Part shown: positions 9,649 to 18,127 of the stretch, in pieces
Layout of the letters: each line of letters begins with the position of its first letter
Position numbering within the stretch: position 1 is the first letter of the stretch
Source of the DNA: Staphylococcus gallinarum
GTDB taxonomy: Bacteria; Bacillota; Bacilli; Staphylococcales; Staphylococcaceae
Direction: 5' to 3'
Length of the DNA: 64,000 bases
Assembly (NCBI RefSeq): GCF_000875895.1
Contig: NZ_JXCF01000256.1
Location: 124,001 to 188,000, forward strand
Made by a program: the position numbers and the translations under genes
The notes under the pieces: generated by a model
The model's input: the letters and a program-made list of their open reading frames with translations, nothing else
Database searches by the model: none
What the model was told of the DNA's origin: nothing

Positions 9649-10692
9649 TTATGCTAAGAATTTAAAAATATCTCGATCATATAATTTCAATACTTTCATA
9701 TAGAAGGTATTAATAATATAACCAATTGTAAATGGCACTACAAAAAATGCAATAAATACCATCAACAGGCTCAATAGTGGTGAATGTTCCATAAACCTAA
9801 ATGCACTAATTGGACCGACTAGTCCAATAATACCAAATCCAGCAGATTCTTTAGTACCGCCAATGCCGATAAGTGCTCCGGCAAAACCTGTGACTAAAGC
9901 AGTAGTAAAAATAGGCAATAATATGATAGGATGACGCACCATATTAGGAATCATCATTTTAACGCCACCTAAAAATATAGTAATCGGCACACCTGCTCTA
10001 TTGATCTTAACAGTTCCAGCAACAAGTACTGCTTCACATGCCACTATTCCAAGTGAAGCTGAACCAGCAGCTAAACCACTAATACCTATTGCTAATGCAG
10101 TTGCAACGGTTGATATAGGTGAAATAATAATAAAACTAAATACAAGTGCGATTAACATAGACATTAAAATAGGTTGCAGTTCTGTAAATGAATTCACCAA
10201 ATTCCCTATACCTGTGGTAATCATTTTCACATAAGGTAACAATAAAACACCTAACAAACTTGCAATAACTCCAACAAAAGTTGGTAATATGATTAACGTG
10301 AGACTACCAAAACGCTCACCAATCACTAATATAATAAACACTGCAATAGCTGCAGTTATCATCGTGTTAATTAAATCACCTACACCCATTAATACCCATG
10401 TACCTGATTTAAATTGCGCAACACCACTACCAATAAATGCCGAACTTGCTACTACGGCTGTCGCTAAAGGTGATAATTTAAATCGCATTGCTATTAATGC
10501 ACCTACCAAGATTGGTACTGTAAATTGTATACTTTCAACAATTTGCAATAACGTTTGAAAGATGGGATATTTCGGTGCAAAAACCTTAAATAATTCTCCT
10601 AAAATTGCATTCGGTATCAGTCCGGCCACAATAGCGATTGCCACGCCTGATAATACATTATTAATAAACTGTTTTGGACTTACCTTGATCAT
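9649..10692 (-). CDS. PTS EIIC-like membrane protein (PfoR / PTS_EIIC_2 family)
   Basis: Polytopic membrane protein of 347 residues resembling a solitary phosphotransferase EIIC domain of the PfoR type. It has about nine hydrophobic segments. Typical features are the N-terminal NNVLSGVAIAIVAGLIPNAILGELFK, a glycine-rich ALAIGISGLAAGSASLGIVACEAVLVAGTVKINRAGVPITIFLGGVKMMIPN block, and a GIGGTKESAGFGIIGLVGP loop. No EIIA or EIIB domain and no sugar enzyme gene is adjacent, so substrate and even transport activity are uncertain. The ATG has a GGAGGAAC site upstream. It appears monocistronic with its own terminator. Confidence 0.75.
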   Translation of the reverse strand: MIKVSPKQFINNVLSGVAIAIVAGLIPNAILGELFKVFAPKYPIFQTLLQIVESIQFTVPILVGALIAMRFKLSPLATAVVASSAFIGSGVAQFKSGTWVLMGVGDLINTMITAAIAVFIILVIGERFGSLTLIILPTFVGVIASLLGVLLLPYVKMITTGIGNLVNSFTELQPILMSMLIALVFSFIIISPISTVATALAIGISGLAAGSASLGIVACEAVLVAGTVKINRAGVPITIFLGGVKMMIPNMVRHPIILLPIFTTALVTGFAGALIGIGGTKESAGFGIIGLVGPISAFRFMEHSPLLSLLMVFIAFFVVPFTIGYIINTFYMKVLKLYDRDIFKFLA

Positions 10693-10838
10693 AGAAGTTC
10701 CTCCTTAGTTGTAGTAGGTACTTAATATACCATATTTTCCAAATTTTCAGAATATTAATTTTTGTTTTAGTCATTTAATTTTGCATTATCTATAAATTCC
10801 ATCATATTTTGAAAACGATACGCTAAATCTACTTCATG

Positions 10839-11264
10839 TTACTGCATGAATGCTTCAGTCAATACAAGCCCTTGGCGATCGTTTTCGTAAAACTCTAATT
10901 TATAAAGTGTATTTCCATTTGGAAGGTATTGCTCAAACTGTTCCCAAATCCAAAACGCAATATTTTCTGCAGTCGTATTCATAGCTGGTAATGTGTCATT
11001 TAATAACTGATTTGCTAAAAAAGGTTTAATGTGTTCATCATATAATTTGTCTACAACATTAAAATCTAATGCCAACCCATAATCATCAATAGGTGATAAT
11101 ATCTCTACATTAAAACGATATAGCTGATTTTTTAAATCTTTATGCAATGTTTCAGAAAAATAAATTCTATTATCACACTGAAATTGGAAACTATTTCTGA
11201 TTAACACATTATTCGTTCTATATTGATACGTTTTCGGTGGCTGCACATGATCAAACTTATTCAT
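10839..11264 (-). CDS. 6-pyruvoyl-tetrahydropterin synthase / QueD-like protein
   Basis: A 141-residue protein with the T-fold pattern of 6-carboxytetrahydropterin/6-pyruvoyltetrahydropterin synthases: FNVEILSPIDDYGLALDFNVVDKLYDEHIKPFLANQLLND followed by TTAENIAFWIWEQF and a C-terminal LYKLEFYEN strand. The usual zinc-binding histidines are largely missing: the FSAAH region reads FQFQCDN, and the HGHN-type motif reads LYRFN. This may therefore be a non-canonical or inactive member. Start at the second ATG (11264), seven bases after AGGAGG; the first ATG at 11267 is only four bases away from it. No other queuosine genes are adjacent. Confidence 0.7.
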   Translation of the reverse strand: MNKFDHVQPPKTYQYRTNNVLIRNSFQFQCDNRIYFSETLHKDLKNQLYRFNVEILSPIDDYGLALDFNVVDKLYDEHIKPFLANQLLNDTLPAMNTTAENIAFWIWEQFEQYLPNGNTLYKLEFYENDRQGLVLTEAFMQ

Positions 11265-11390
11265 CATAAAACCTCCTGTTTTTCTTTATTTTACCCTTTT
11301 TCTAAAAAATAACTTCAAACTACGATGTTTTTAATTTACAGCTATTGGCAATGATGAAAGTGATATATATTTAAAACAGGAGTGATTTTA

Positions 11391-11753
11391 ATGTCAATCA
11401 AGACTCAACGTATTTATGATGAAAGTGAAAATCAACAAGTAACTGGATTACGCATATTAGTAGATCGTGTATGGCCAAGAGGCATCTCTAAAGAACAAGC
11501 TAAGATCGACCATTGGTTAAAGGATATTGGACCTTCTACAGAGTTAAGAAAATGGTTCGATCACGATGCAGAAAAATTCACAGAGTTCAAATCGAAATAC
11601 CAACAAGAATTAACTGATAATGACGACCAAGCTAAAGCATTTAAACAATTAAAACAATGGGTTGATGAAAGTGATAAACCGGTCGTCTTGTTATTCGGCG
11701 CCAAAGATACTCAACATAATCAAGCCGTTGTACTTCAATCTTTATTGAGCTAA
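11391..11753 (+). CDS. DUF488 family protein (YeaO-like)
   Basis: Cytosolic protein of 120 residues in the DUF488 family. The family hallmark is visible: RILVDRVWPRGISKEQAKIDHWLKDIGPSTELRKWFDHD near residues 20-60, and a C-terminal KPVVLLFGAKDTQHNQAVVL segment. ATG 11391 has an AGGAGTG site eight bases upstream; an in-frame start three codons earlier falls inside that site. Biochemical function of the family is unknown. It is divergent from the QueD-like gene. Confidence 0.85.
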   Translation: MSIKTQRIYDESENQQVTGLRILVDRVWPRGISKEQAKIDHWLKDIGPSTELRKWFDHDAEKFTEFKSKYQQELTDNDDQAKAFKQLKQWVDESDKPVVLLFGAKDTQHNQAVVLQSLLS

Positions 11754-11838
11754 TACGCTTCAAGGCATTATCTTAGCATATATATTCACAATCCTATCGG
11801 TAGCGTATACTACATTACAATACAACCCATTCAGTCGG

Positions 11839-12414
11839 TTACAATTCATACAAACTCTTTTCGCCGTTAGGTAATTTATCTATGAAAGATTTGGGGTCTA
11901 TTGCAAATTGATTGCCCACCCCATCTTTCATTCTTTGAAAATGAAGATGCGAACCTGTCGTTTGCTCACCAGTATTACCAGAGAGCGCAATGGTGTCACC
12001 TGCATTCACACGTTCACCTTTCGCTACTTTAAATGTATTCAAATGCATATACCATTGATGATATCTACCATTATCTTCTTGAATTTGTATGACTTTTCCA
12101 CCTAATTTATTATTAAAGGTTCTCGTCACAACGCCATCGGTCACTGCTTTAACTGGTGTATCTTCAGGTAAATCGTAGTCAATGCCATAATGTTTACCAT
12201 CGAAATCACTATATTGATATTCACCAAAAGTTTCTGTTTCTCTACTACGATTAAATAGTGCTTCAAAGTCATTATTTGACTCTTCTGGTTCATGACTTTG
12301 ATTAGTATATAATTTAGTCACGGTTTGTTTAATTTCTTCATTATATTGTACAAAAAATACTATCGCTCCTACAATCACGATACAAATAGCTAAGTATTTT
12401 AATAATTTCTTCAA
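11839..12414 (-). CDS. Membrane-anchored M23 family metallopeptidase
   Basis: Predicted cell-wall endopeptidase or amidase tethered by one N-terminal membrane helix (about residues 7-23, YLAICIVIVGAIVFFV). The M23/LytM domain occupies about residues 65-185 and keeps the zinc and catalytic residues: His75 and Asp79 in HYGIDY, His124 in WYMHL, and His156-x-His158 in SHLHF. The preferred start is TTG 12414, nine bases after AAGAGGTG; the frame opens four codons earlier at a GTG inside that site. At 191 residues it is a compact, single-domain member without SH3 or LysM targeting modules. Single gene; no partner evident. Confidence 0.85.
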   Translation of the reverse strand: MKKLLKYLAICIVIVGAIVFFVQYNEEIKQTVTKLYTNQSHEPEESNNDFEALFNRSRETETFGEYQYSDFDGKHYGIDYDLPEDTPVKAVTDGVVTRTFNNKLGGKVIQIQEDNGRYHQWYMHLNTFKVAKGERVNAGDTIALSGNTGEQTTGSHLHFQRMKDGVGNQFAIDPKSFIDKLPNGEKSLYEL

Positions 12415-12560
12415 TAAAGGTAACACCTCTTAAATAATAAATTTGTGTAATTAGTATACGCACTCATCAACATGAATGCGAATAATTCGTTTACACAACG
12501 CTCACATAAAAATAATATATCTATATGCTGCAATGATGTATCTACCAAATAACAGCATAA

Positions 12561-12612
12561 ATAAAAAGCTTTATAAAACCATTTCCATTGGAGGAATCGT
12601 TTTATAAAGCTC
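12561..12612 (-). terminator. Terminator of nucleoside hydrolase gene
   Basis: On the minus strand AGAGCTTTATAAAACGATT pairs with AATGGTTTTATAAAGCTTT (imperfect), followed by TTTTTATTT. Confidence 0.75.
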
Positions 12613-12660
12613 TGTCTCATCATCTTTAATCTAGTGATTAATCTAACAATAGCGCATTTA

Positions 12661-13602
12661 TTATAATTTATTGTAACTTTGTAAAATATTTTCAACTAAA
12701 TCCCACAAGTCATTTACATCAACAGCTATCGCAAAATTGGCGTTTTTTTCCTTTTGTGTAATATCATTTAAATCTACCGACATTGTGCCATAAGTTAAAT
12801 CACTTTGACACTCAATATCGATTCTCGTGTATTGCATCGTAAATAATTCGGGTTGCAATAAATATAAAATTGTACAAGCATCATGTATGGGTCCACCATC
12901 CATATTGAAATGTGTCTTATATGTGGATTTGAAAAATTCAAGTAGCTCAACAACAAAGCGGGCAATTTCATTATCAATACCTTTAAAGCGTGAGATAATT
13001 TCATCTGTTGCCAGCACTTGATGTGTGACATCTAGACCGAACACATTAATCATCACACCACTTTCAAATACACGTTTCGCCGCTTCGGCATCAACCCAAA
13101 TATTAAATTCTGCTGTTGGTGTCCAGTTACCGAATGTACCGCCCCCCATAATTGTAATAGATTCGATATTTTGTACAATATTAGGTTCCTTATTCATTGC
13201 CATAGCAATATTTGTTAATGGTCCCGTCGCTACAATAGTCACTTTGGTATCACTGTGGCTCACTTTTTCAATTATTGTATCTACAGCATGCATAGTCGTC
13301 GGCTTTAATGCAGGTACTTTAGGTAAATTGGGTCCGTCTAATCCAGTCTCACCATGTATCTCTGATGCAAATGACGCATCTTTTATTAACGGACGAGATG
13401 CACCAACAGACACTTCAATGTCTAACCGGCCCATAATATCCAATACATTTAAAGCATTATTAGTATTCTTTTCAACAGATTGGTTACCTGCAACAGTCGT
13501 AACTGCTATGATATCTAATGGACTTTGTTTGGCTCCTGCAAGTATTAATGCAATTGCATCATCATGGCCCGGATCACAATCCATAATAATTTTTTTAGTC
13601 AT
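12661..13602 (-). CDS. Inosine-uridine preferring nucleoside hydrolase
   Basis: Ribonucleoside hydrolase that cleaves purine or pyrimidine nucleosides to ribose and base for salvage. The 313-residue protein opens with the calcium/ribose-binding motif DCDPGHDDA (Asp8, Asp10, Asp14, Asp15). It has VATGPLTNIAMA, the IMGGG turn, TPTAEFNIWVDAEAA, and a late DGGPIHDACTI motif with the conserved Asp. Length and motif order match the IUNH/RihA-RihC family. Start at ATG 13602. Which nucleosides are used cannot be told. It lies just downstream of the amino acid permease gene on the same strand (53 bases), possibly co-transcribed. Confidence 0.92.
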   Translation of the reverse strand: MTKKIIMDCDPGHDDAIALILAGAKQSPLDIIAVTTVAGNQSVEKNTNNALNVLDIMGRLDIEVSVGASRPLIKDASFASEIHGETGLDGPNLPKVPALKPTTMHAVDTIIEKVSHSDTKVTIVATGPLTNIAMAMNKEPNIVQNIESITIMGGGTFGNWTPTAEFNIWVDAEAAKRVFESGVMINVFGLDVTHQVLATDEIISRFKGIDNEIARFVVELLEFFKSTYKTHFNMDGGPIHDACTILYLLQPELFTMQYTRIDIECQSDLTYGTMSVDLNDITQKEKNANFAIAVDVNDLWDLVENILQSYNKL

Positions 13603-13655
13603 TTTCCTTCACTCCAAATCACAGGATTATATCGTACGATTTCAAACTTGAGGCA

Positions 13656-15014
13656 TCATCTTTGTCGTGTATGCTTTTTATATTGTCGATACATCAATGC
13701 TAGGACTATCAACCATAATGGCGCTAATAACACACCGATTCTAGTCTCCGGATTCACCAATAAAATACCAAATATAAAGATAAAGAATACGATGATACAC
13801 ACTGCCATTTTACTACCACCTGGTAATTTAAAATTACTTCGCTCATGCAGATCAGGTCTTTGCTTTGTATATCTATAGTATGCAATGGTAATTAAGGTCC
13901 ATAAAAATATATTCAACACTGTTGATACAGTACTAATATAGACAAAGACGGTTGTCGCATTAGGAATAAAATAATTCAATAACACTGCAATAAATAAAAA
14001 TGAACTTGTAATTAAAATCGCAGTGATCGGTACACCTTTCTTATTTGTTACCTGAAAACTTGGTGGTGCTTGTTGTCTATCTGCCAAGCCAAATAACGTC
14101 CTACTATTAGCAAATATGCCACTGTTACAAGCTGAGGCTGCTGCAGTCAATACCACAAAGTTGATGATTCCTGCTGCAAATGGTATACCTACAAGCGCAA
14201 ATAATTTAACAAACGGACTATCCTCTGGATCAAGTTTATTCCATGGCACAATTGAAATAATAATAGCAATTGCCCCAATGTAGAACAATAAAATTCTAAA
14301 GGGCACACTGTTGATTGCCTTAGGAAGTGTCTTATGTGGATTCTTAGTTTCTCCTGCAGTGATACCAATCATCTCAATTCCTAAAAAGGAAAATATCGCC
14401 ATTTGGAAAGACATAAAGAAACCAGCAGCACCATTTGGAAACAATCCACCATGTGCATATATGTTAGAAAATGAAGATGTACCATACGGTGTTTGGTAAG
14501 CCATGATAACCATGGCCAATCCCACAATAATCAACGCGATAATCGTACCTACTTTAATCAATGCAAACCAGAATTCTAGTTCACCAAATAATCGTGTACT
14601 CAATAAATTGAAATACATCAATAGGAGTACGCACAAAAAAGCCGATAGCCAATTGGGAATTTGTGGAAACCAAAAAGATACATATTTCGCCACCGCTGTA
14701 ACCTCTGCCATACCAGAGATAATCCATGTTAACCAATATGTCCAACCTGTAATGAAACCCGCAAGTGAACCTACATATTCATTTGTAATATCTGCGAATG
14801 AATTAAATTTCGTATCAGAAAGCAACATCTCTCCCATCGCTCTCATAAACATAAACAATGCAAATCCAACAATTATGTAAGTCAATAATATAGACGGACC
14901 AGCTAAATGAATCGACTGTCCTGCACCTAGAAATAAACCTGTACCGATTGCTCCCCCAATTGCAATCAATTGAATATGTCTGTTACTTAATTCTCTCTTT
15001 AGTTGATCAGCCAT
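13656..15014 (-). CDS. APC-family amino acid permease (CycA/AnsP-like)
   Basis: Cytoplasmic-membrane amino acid symporter of the AAT subfamily, 452 residues and twelve predicted helices. The N-terminal signature RELSNRHIQLIAIGGAIGTGLFLGAG is diagnostic. The helix 3 region MGEMLLSDTKFNSFADITNEYVG and helix 6 FLGIEMIGITAGETKNP agree with D-alanine/D-serine/glycine (CycA), GABA or proline permeases. Closest in pattern to CycA, but substrate is not decided. Start at ATG 15014 with an AAGGGG-type site. The nucleoside hydrolase gene follows closely on the same strand. Confidence 0.85.
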   Translation of the reverse strand: MADQLKRELSNRHIQLIAIGGAIGTGLFLGAGQSIHLAGPSILLTYIIVGFALFMFMRAMGEMLLSDTKFNSFADITNEYVGSLAGFITGWTYWLTWIISGMAEVTAVAKYVSFWFPQIPNWLSAFLCVLLLMYFNLLSTRLFGELEFWFALIKVGTIIALIIVGLAMVIMAYQTPYGTSSFSNIYAHGGLFPNGAAGFFMSFQMAIFSFLGIEMIGITAGETKNPHKTLPKAINSVPFRILLFYIGAIAIIISIVPWNKLDPEDSPFVKLFALVGIPFAAGIINFVVLTAAASACNSGIFANSRTLFGLADRQQAPPSFQVTNKKGVPITAILITSSFLFIAVLLNYFIPNATTVFVYISTVSTVLNIFLWTLITIAYYRYTKQRPDLHERSNFKLPGGSKMAVCIIVFFIFIFGILLVNPETRIGVLLAPLWLIVLALMYRQYKKHTRQR

Positions 15015-15218
15015 AATTCCAACCCCTTAAATTTGAAATTATACTCTTTAATCATACTATGTCCCATTCAGAGTATCTAATTTCTCCTAACATATTAGGT
15101 TTTTATTATTGTTAATGATTAAAAAATACAACAATATACAATAATAGTTTACCCTTGCCAATATTTAAAAAACTGTTAAATTAAAATTATTAAAAAATTT
15201 TTAGGAAGGTGGAATAAC

Positions 15219-16181
15219 ATGAAAGCAATATTAATTGGCATTTTGGGGGCAATGTTTTTCTCTGTTACCTTTATCTTAAATCATGCAATGTCAGATTCAG
15301 GTGGTAGCTGGCTTTTCAGTTCATCTTTACGCTTTATATTCATGTTTCCATTTCTTTTTATATTTGTCTGGATACAAAAACGTCACAACGTTATTATCAA
15401 ACATATTAAAGCGCACTACATCTATTGGCTCATTTGGAGCACCTTGGGATTTGTCTTCTTTTACATACCTATCACTTTCGTATCAAACTTTAGCCCAGGG
15501 TGGCTCATTTCAGCAACGTGGCAATTAACAATTATTTGTGGCTTATTATTAGCACCATTATTCTACGAACTCATCGAATATAATAATCAAATTATAAAGG
15601 TTAGAGAACATATATCTTGGCGATCACTTGCAACTTCAAGTATTATGATTTTTGGCGTGATATTAATACAAATTCCACAAATTTCTAATATACAAACTCA
15701 AACATTTATTTTGTCCGTTGTACCATTGGTTCTAGCTGCCTTTTGTTATCCTTTGGGTAATCGTAAAATGATGGAACTCGTTGACAATGAACTCACTACG
15801 ATTGAACGTATCTACGGGATGACCTTTGTTACACTGCCAATCTGGACCATCATATTTTTAATTGGCGTCTTAACAAATGGGTTACCCTCTTCAAGTCAGG
15901 TCTTACAAACCTTTTCAGTAGCTATTTTTTCAGGTATCATTGCGACCGCTTTATTTTTCTATGCTACAAATATGGTCAAGGATAACCAAGCTACCCTGGC
16001 AGCAGTTGAATCTACGCAGGCTACAGAAATTATCTTTACCTTAATAGGAGAAATGCTCTTCTTGGGCCTTCCACTACCAGACATGATTAGTCTTATTGGT
16101 ATTGTCTTGATCACACTAGGTATTTGTATTTATAGTTTTATGAGTACCTTTATTAAGGAAAAGCAAGCAGACGTTAATTAA
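15219..16181 (+). CDS. EmrE-type multidrug resistance efflux transporter (DMT superfamily)
   Basis: Ten-helix membrane protein of 320 residues in the drug/metabolite transporter superfamily, multidrug-resistance efflux family. The N-terminus MKAILIGILGAMFFSVTFILNHAMSDSGG and the helix 4 region TWQLTIICGLLLAPLFYE are typical. The C-terminal repeat includes AAVESTQATEIIFTLIGEM. AGGAAGGTGG precedes ATG 15219. A TetR-type regulator gene follows on the same strand after 166 bases and may control it. Substrate unknown. Confidence 0.85.
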   Translation: MKAILIGILGAMFFSVTFILNHAMSDSGGSWLFSSSLRFIFMFPFLFIFVWIQKRHNVIIKHIKAHYIYWLIWSTLGFVFFYIPITFVSNFSPGWLISATWQLTIICGLLLAPLFYELIEYNNQIIKVREHISWRSLATSSIMIFGVILIQIPQISNIQTQTFILSVVPLVLAAFCYPLGNRKMMELVDNELTTIERIYGMTFVTLPIWTIIFLIGVLTNGLPSSSQVLQTFSVAIFSGIIATALFFYATNMVKDNQATLAAVESTQATEIIFTLIGEMLFLGLPLPDMISLIGIVLITLGICIYSFMSTFIKEKQADVN

Positions 16182-16347
16182 TTCTGTATTCGTTTCATAT
16201 AAAATCAGACTGTTTATGTAGGACTACACCACTTTTAATTAACTAGATCTTAACACCATATCAATTATTCACGTTGACATAATTTTAACTAGCATAGATA
16301 ATTTATATGCTTATAATAAAGTATTAAGTAGAGGAGATGCACAAGTA

Positions 16348-16911
16348 ATGCCAACCACATATACAGATCCACGTGTATCAAGAACGAAAAGTCTGTTGAT
16401 GAACGCATTTCGTGAAATTGCTAAAGAGAAAAAAATACATGCCATTACCGTGAAGGATATTACCGATCGAGCTACAGTGAACAGAGCAACATTTTACGCG
16501 CATTTTTATGATAAATATGACATCATGGATTACACTATTTCTGAGACAATACTCAATAATCTAAATGAAACATTAGATATTGCTGAGAAATTAGATGAAT
16601 CCACTTTACACACGCTCTTTATTAAAATAACTAGCTATATTGAGGAAACACATAATGAATGTAAGTTAAATAGTAAAGCATATGGAGAAGTTGTTGAGAA
16701 ACGTGTCAAAGAAGAATTAGAAGATATCTTTCTTACATTAATTGAAGATAGCAACCCAAATCAAGATCGTGAAATGCTTGCATCTAGTGCGAGGTTTCTT
16801 GCTTGGGGATTATACGGTATTGCGAAACATTGGTTTGAAACTAGCACCGTTTCCGCAGAAGACTATATAAAAAAATCATTACCTTTTTTAGTGAATCATC
16901 TAGCATATTAA
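16348..16911 (+). CDS. TetR/AcrR family transcriptional regulator
   Basis: DNA-binding repressor of 187 residues. The N-terminal helix-turn-helix is clear: TKSLLMNAFREIAKEKKIHAITVKDITDRATVNRATFYAHFYDKYDIMDY (residues 13-62). The rest is an all-helical ligand domain ending in FLVNHLAY, like the TetR_C_33-type regulators common in Firmicutes. GAGGAGATGC precedes ATG 16348. It follows the EmrE-type exporter gene, which is its most likely target by context. A strong terminator closes the gene. Confidence 0.88.
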   Translation: MPTTYTDPRVSRTKSLLMNAFREIAKEKKIHAITVKDITDRATVNRATFYAHFYDKYDIMDYTISETILNNLNETLDIAEKLDESTLHTLFIKITSYIEETHNECKLNSKAYGEVVEKRVKEELEDIFLTLIEDSNPNQDREMLASSARFLAWGLYGIAKHWFETSTVSAEDYIKKSLPFLVNHLAY

Positions 16912-16915
16912 AGTA

Positions 16916-16996
16916 AACTCCCTAAGTTGAGTTGAAAAGGGGTACAGTGTTTACAAACACATCCTACCTTTCCACTTAACAATTAGGGAGTTTTTG
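16916..16996 (+). terminator. Terminator after TetR gene
   Basis: Outer stem AACTCCCTAA (16916-16925) with TTAGGGAGTT (16983-16992) and an imperfect inner extension, followed by TTTT. Located between convergent genes. Confidence 0.75.
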
Positions 16997-17029
16997 TTAT
17001 TCCTGAAATTTAATTACTCACAATATGTA

Positions 17030-17827
17030 CTATTCATTATTGTCATTAATAAACTTCAATACATCTCCAGTTATAGCAACTGCATTATTACTTTCACCTT
17101 CAACACCACCGTGATGTAATCCGATTAATTGATTATTGCTATCAAATACTGGTGATCCTGAATTTCCTCCGAAAGTACTTGCATCATAAGTTAACTCTGT
17201 ACCTTGATTACCTATAATCTTTCCTGTACTTTCCCACATTGTCGCTAAAGGTTTATCACCAGGATAACCTGTCACTGTCATAGGATCTCCTTTTGATGTC
17301 GCTGCAGCGTCCTTTAAAGTAGCTGGTTGTACTACTTCACCAACTGTTTGTCCCTTACTGTTAGGATTAAAATGAACAACGACTAAATCTGCGTCACCTG
17401 GATATGGTTTAATATCTTTTTCTGTAAATGTCCCATACGGGAATGTATTTTCATCCTTTGCTGCTGGTGAAAATTGCATATTACCGTCAGAAAGGTTTGC
17501 TACGTGTTTATTTGTTAGTACAGTGTTTTTACCAACTACAACACCAGTAGCAATACTGTCTCCCATACTAATATAACCGATAGATTGGTAATGACCACTC
17601 GTTGTATTATCTATTTGTTTTCTATCTTCATTTGGCAATATAACTTTTTGTGATATTTCTGGCGATTGGTTAGCAGTATTTTCATTTTGTTGAGCTGTAT
17701 CATGCGAGCCTTGAATCTCTTCATTATTTCCTTGTTCATCTGAACTGGCAAAACTACTAAATGGTGCTATTGCTAAAATTAAAGCTAGTGACAAAGTAAT
17801 ACTACTTAATACTTTTCTCAAAAACAT
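17030..17827 (-). CDS. V8-like glutamyl endopeptidase (SspA/GluSE family)
   Basis: Secreted chymotrypsin-fold serine protease cutting after Glu/Asp. The 265-residue precursor has a signal peptide (1-28), an acidic Gln/Asn-rich propeptide to about residue 61, and a mature part starting at VILPNEDR as in S. aureus V8 protease. The catalytic triad is His108 (TNKHVA), Asp147 (DADLVV) and Ser223 (GGNSGSP); the GYPGDKP and MWES segments are shared with V8. The C-terminal Pro-Asn-Asp tail of V8 is absent; the protein ends shortly after the catalytic domain, like S. epidermidis Esp. A consensus promoter lies upstream. Function firm; exact name left open. Confidence 0.93.
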   Translation of the reverse strand: MFLRKVLSSITLSLALILAIAPFSSFASSDEQGNNEEIQGSHDTAQQNENTANQSPEISQKVILPNEDRKQIDNTTSGHYQSIGYISMGDSIATGVVVGKNTVLTNKHVANLSDGNMQFSPAAKDENTFPYGTFTEKDIKPYPGDADLVVVHFNPNSKGQTVGEVVQPATLKDAAATSKGDPMTVTGYPGDKPLATMWESTGKIIGNQGTELTYDASTFGGNSGSPVFDSNNQLIGLHHGGVEGESNNAVAITGDVLKFINDNNE

Positions 17828-17953
17828 AAATTACCTCCAAAAATAATATTTGTCTTCTTCAATTTAAAGAAATTCAGAAAAATAATCAAATAATAATAAA
17901 AATGTCTAAAATTAATATTCGTTAAGCAACTTTATTCTAAAAAATATAAATGC

Positions 17954-17982
17954 TTTATATCGTAATGATGATGTTTTGACAA
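17954..17982 (-). promoter_or_regulatory. Promoter of glutamyl endopeptidase gene
   Basis: On the minus strand TTGTCA (17982-17977) and TATAAA (17959-17954) are separated by 17 bp. An inverted repeat sits just upstream at 17991-18027. Confidence 0.7.
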
Positions 17983-17990
17983 CACATTGC

Positions 17991-18027
17991 ACAAATTGTT
18001 GCTTATCCAATAAATTAAACAATTTGT
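17991..18027. promoter_or_regulatory. Inverted repeat upstream of protease promoter
   Basis: ACAAATTGTT (17991-18000) and AACAATTTGT (18018-18027) form a perfect 10-bp dyad with a 17-bp centre, in the divergent region between the protease and LLM oxidoreductase genes. Candidate regulator site; the protein is unknown. Confidence 0.4.
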
Positions 18028-18127
18028 CGTTTGCATTATGCACAGAATGGTCATACAATCTTATCTAGACAACAGGTGTTACTTAATTAATAACTGTTGC
18101 TTAGTATAAAGAAAAGGAGGGATTAAT

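Noticed and set aside
12411..12695. 94-codon leftward frame between the M23 and nucleoside hydrolase genes
   Set aside because: Overlaps the nucleoside hydrolase end, its terminator and the M23 gene's ribosome site; Cys/Tyr-rich and not protein-like.
13025..13651. 208-codon open frame opposite the nucleoside hydrolase
   Set aside because: Antisense shadow of a clear, full-length nucleoside hydrolase gene; residue composition has no domain pattern.
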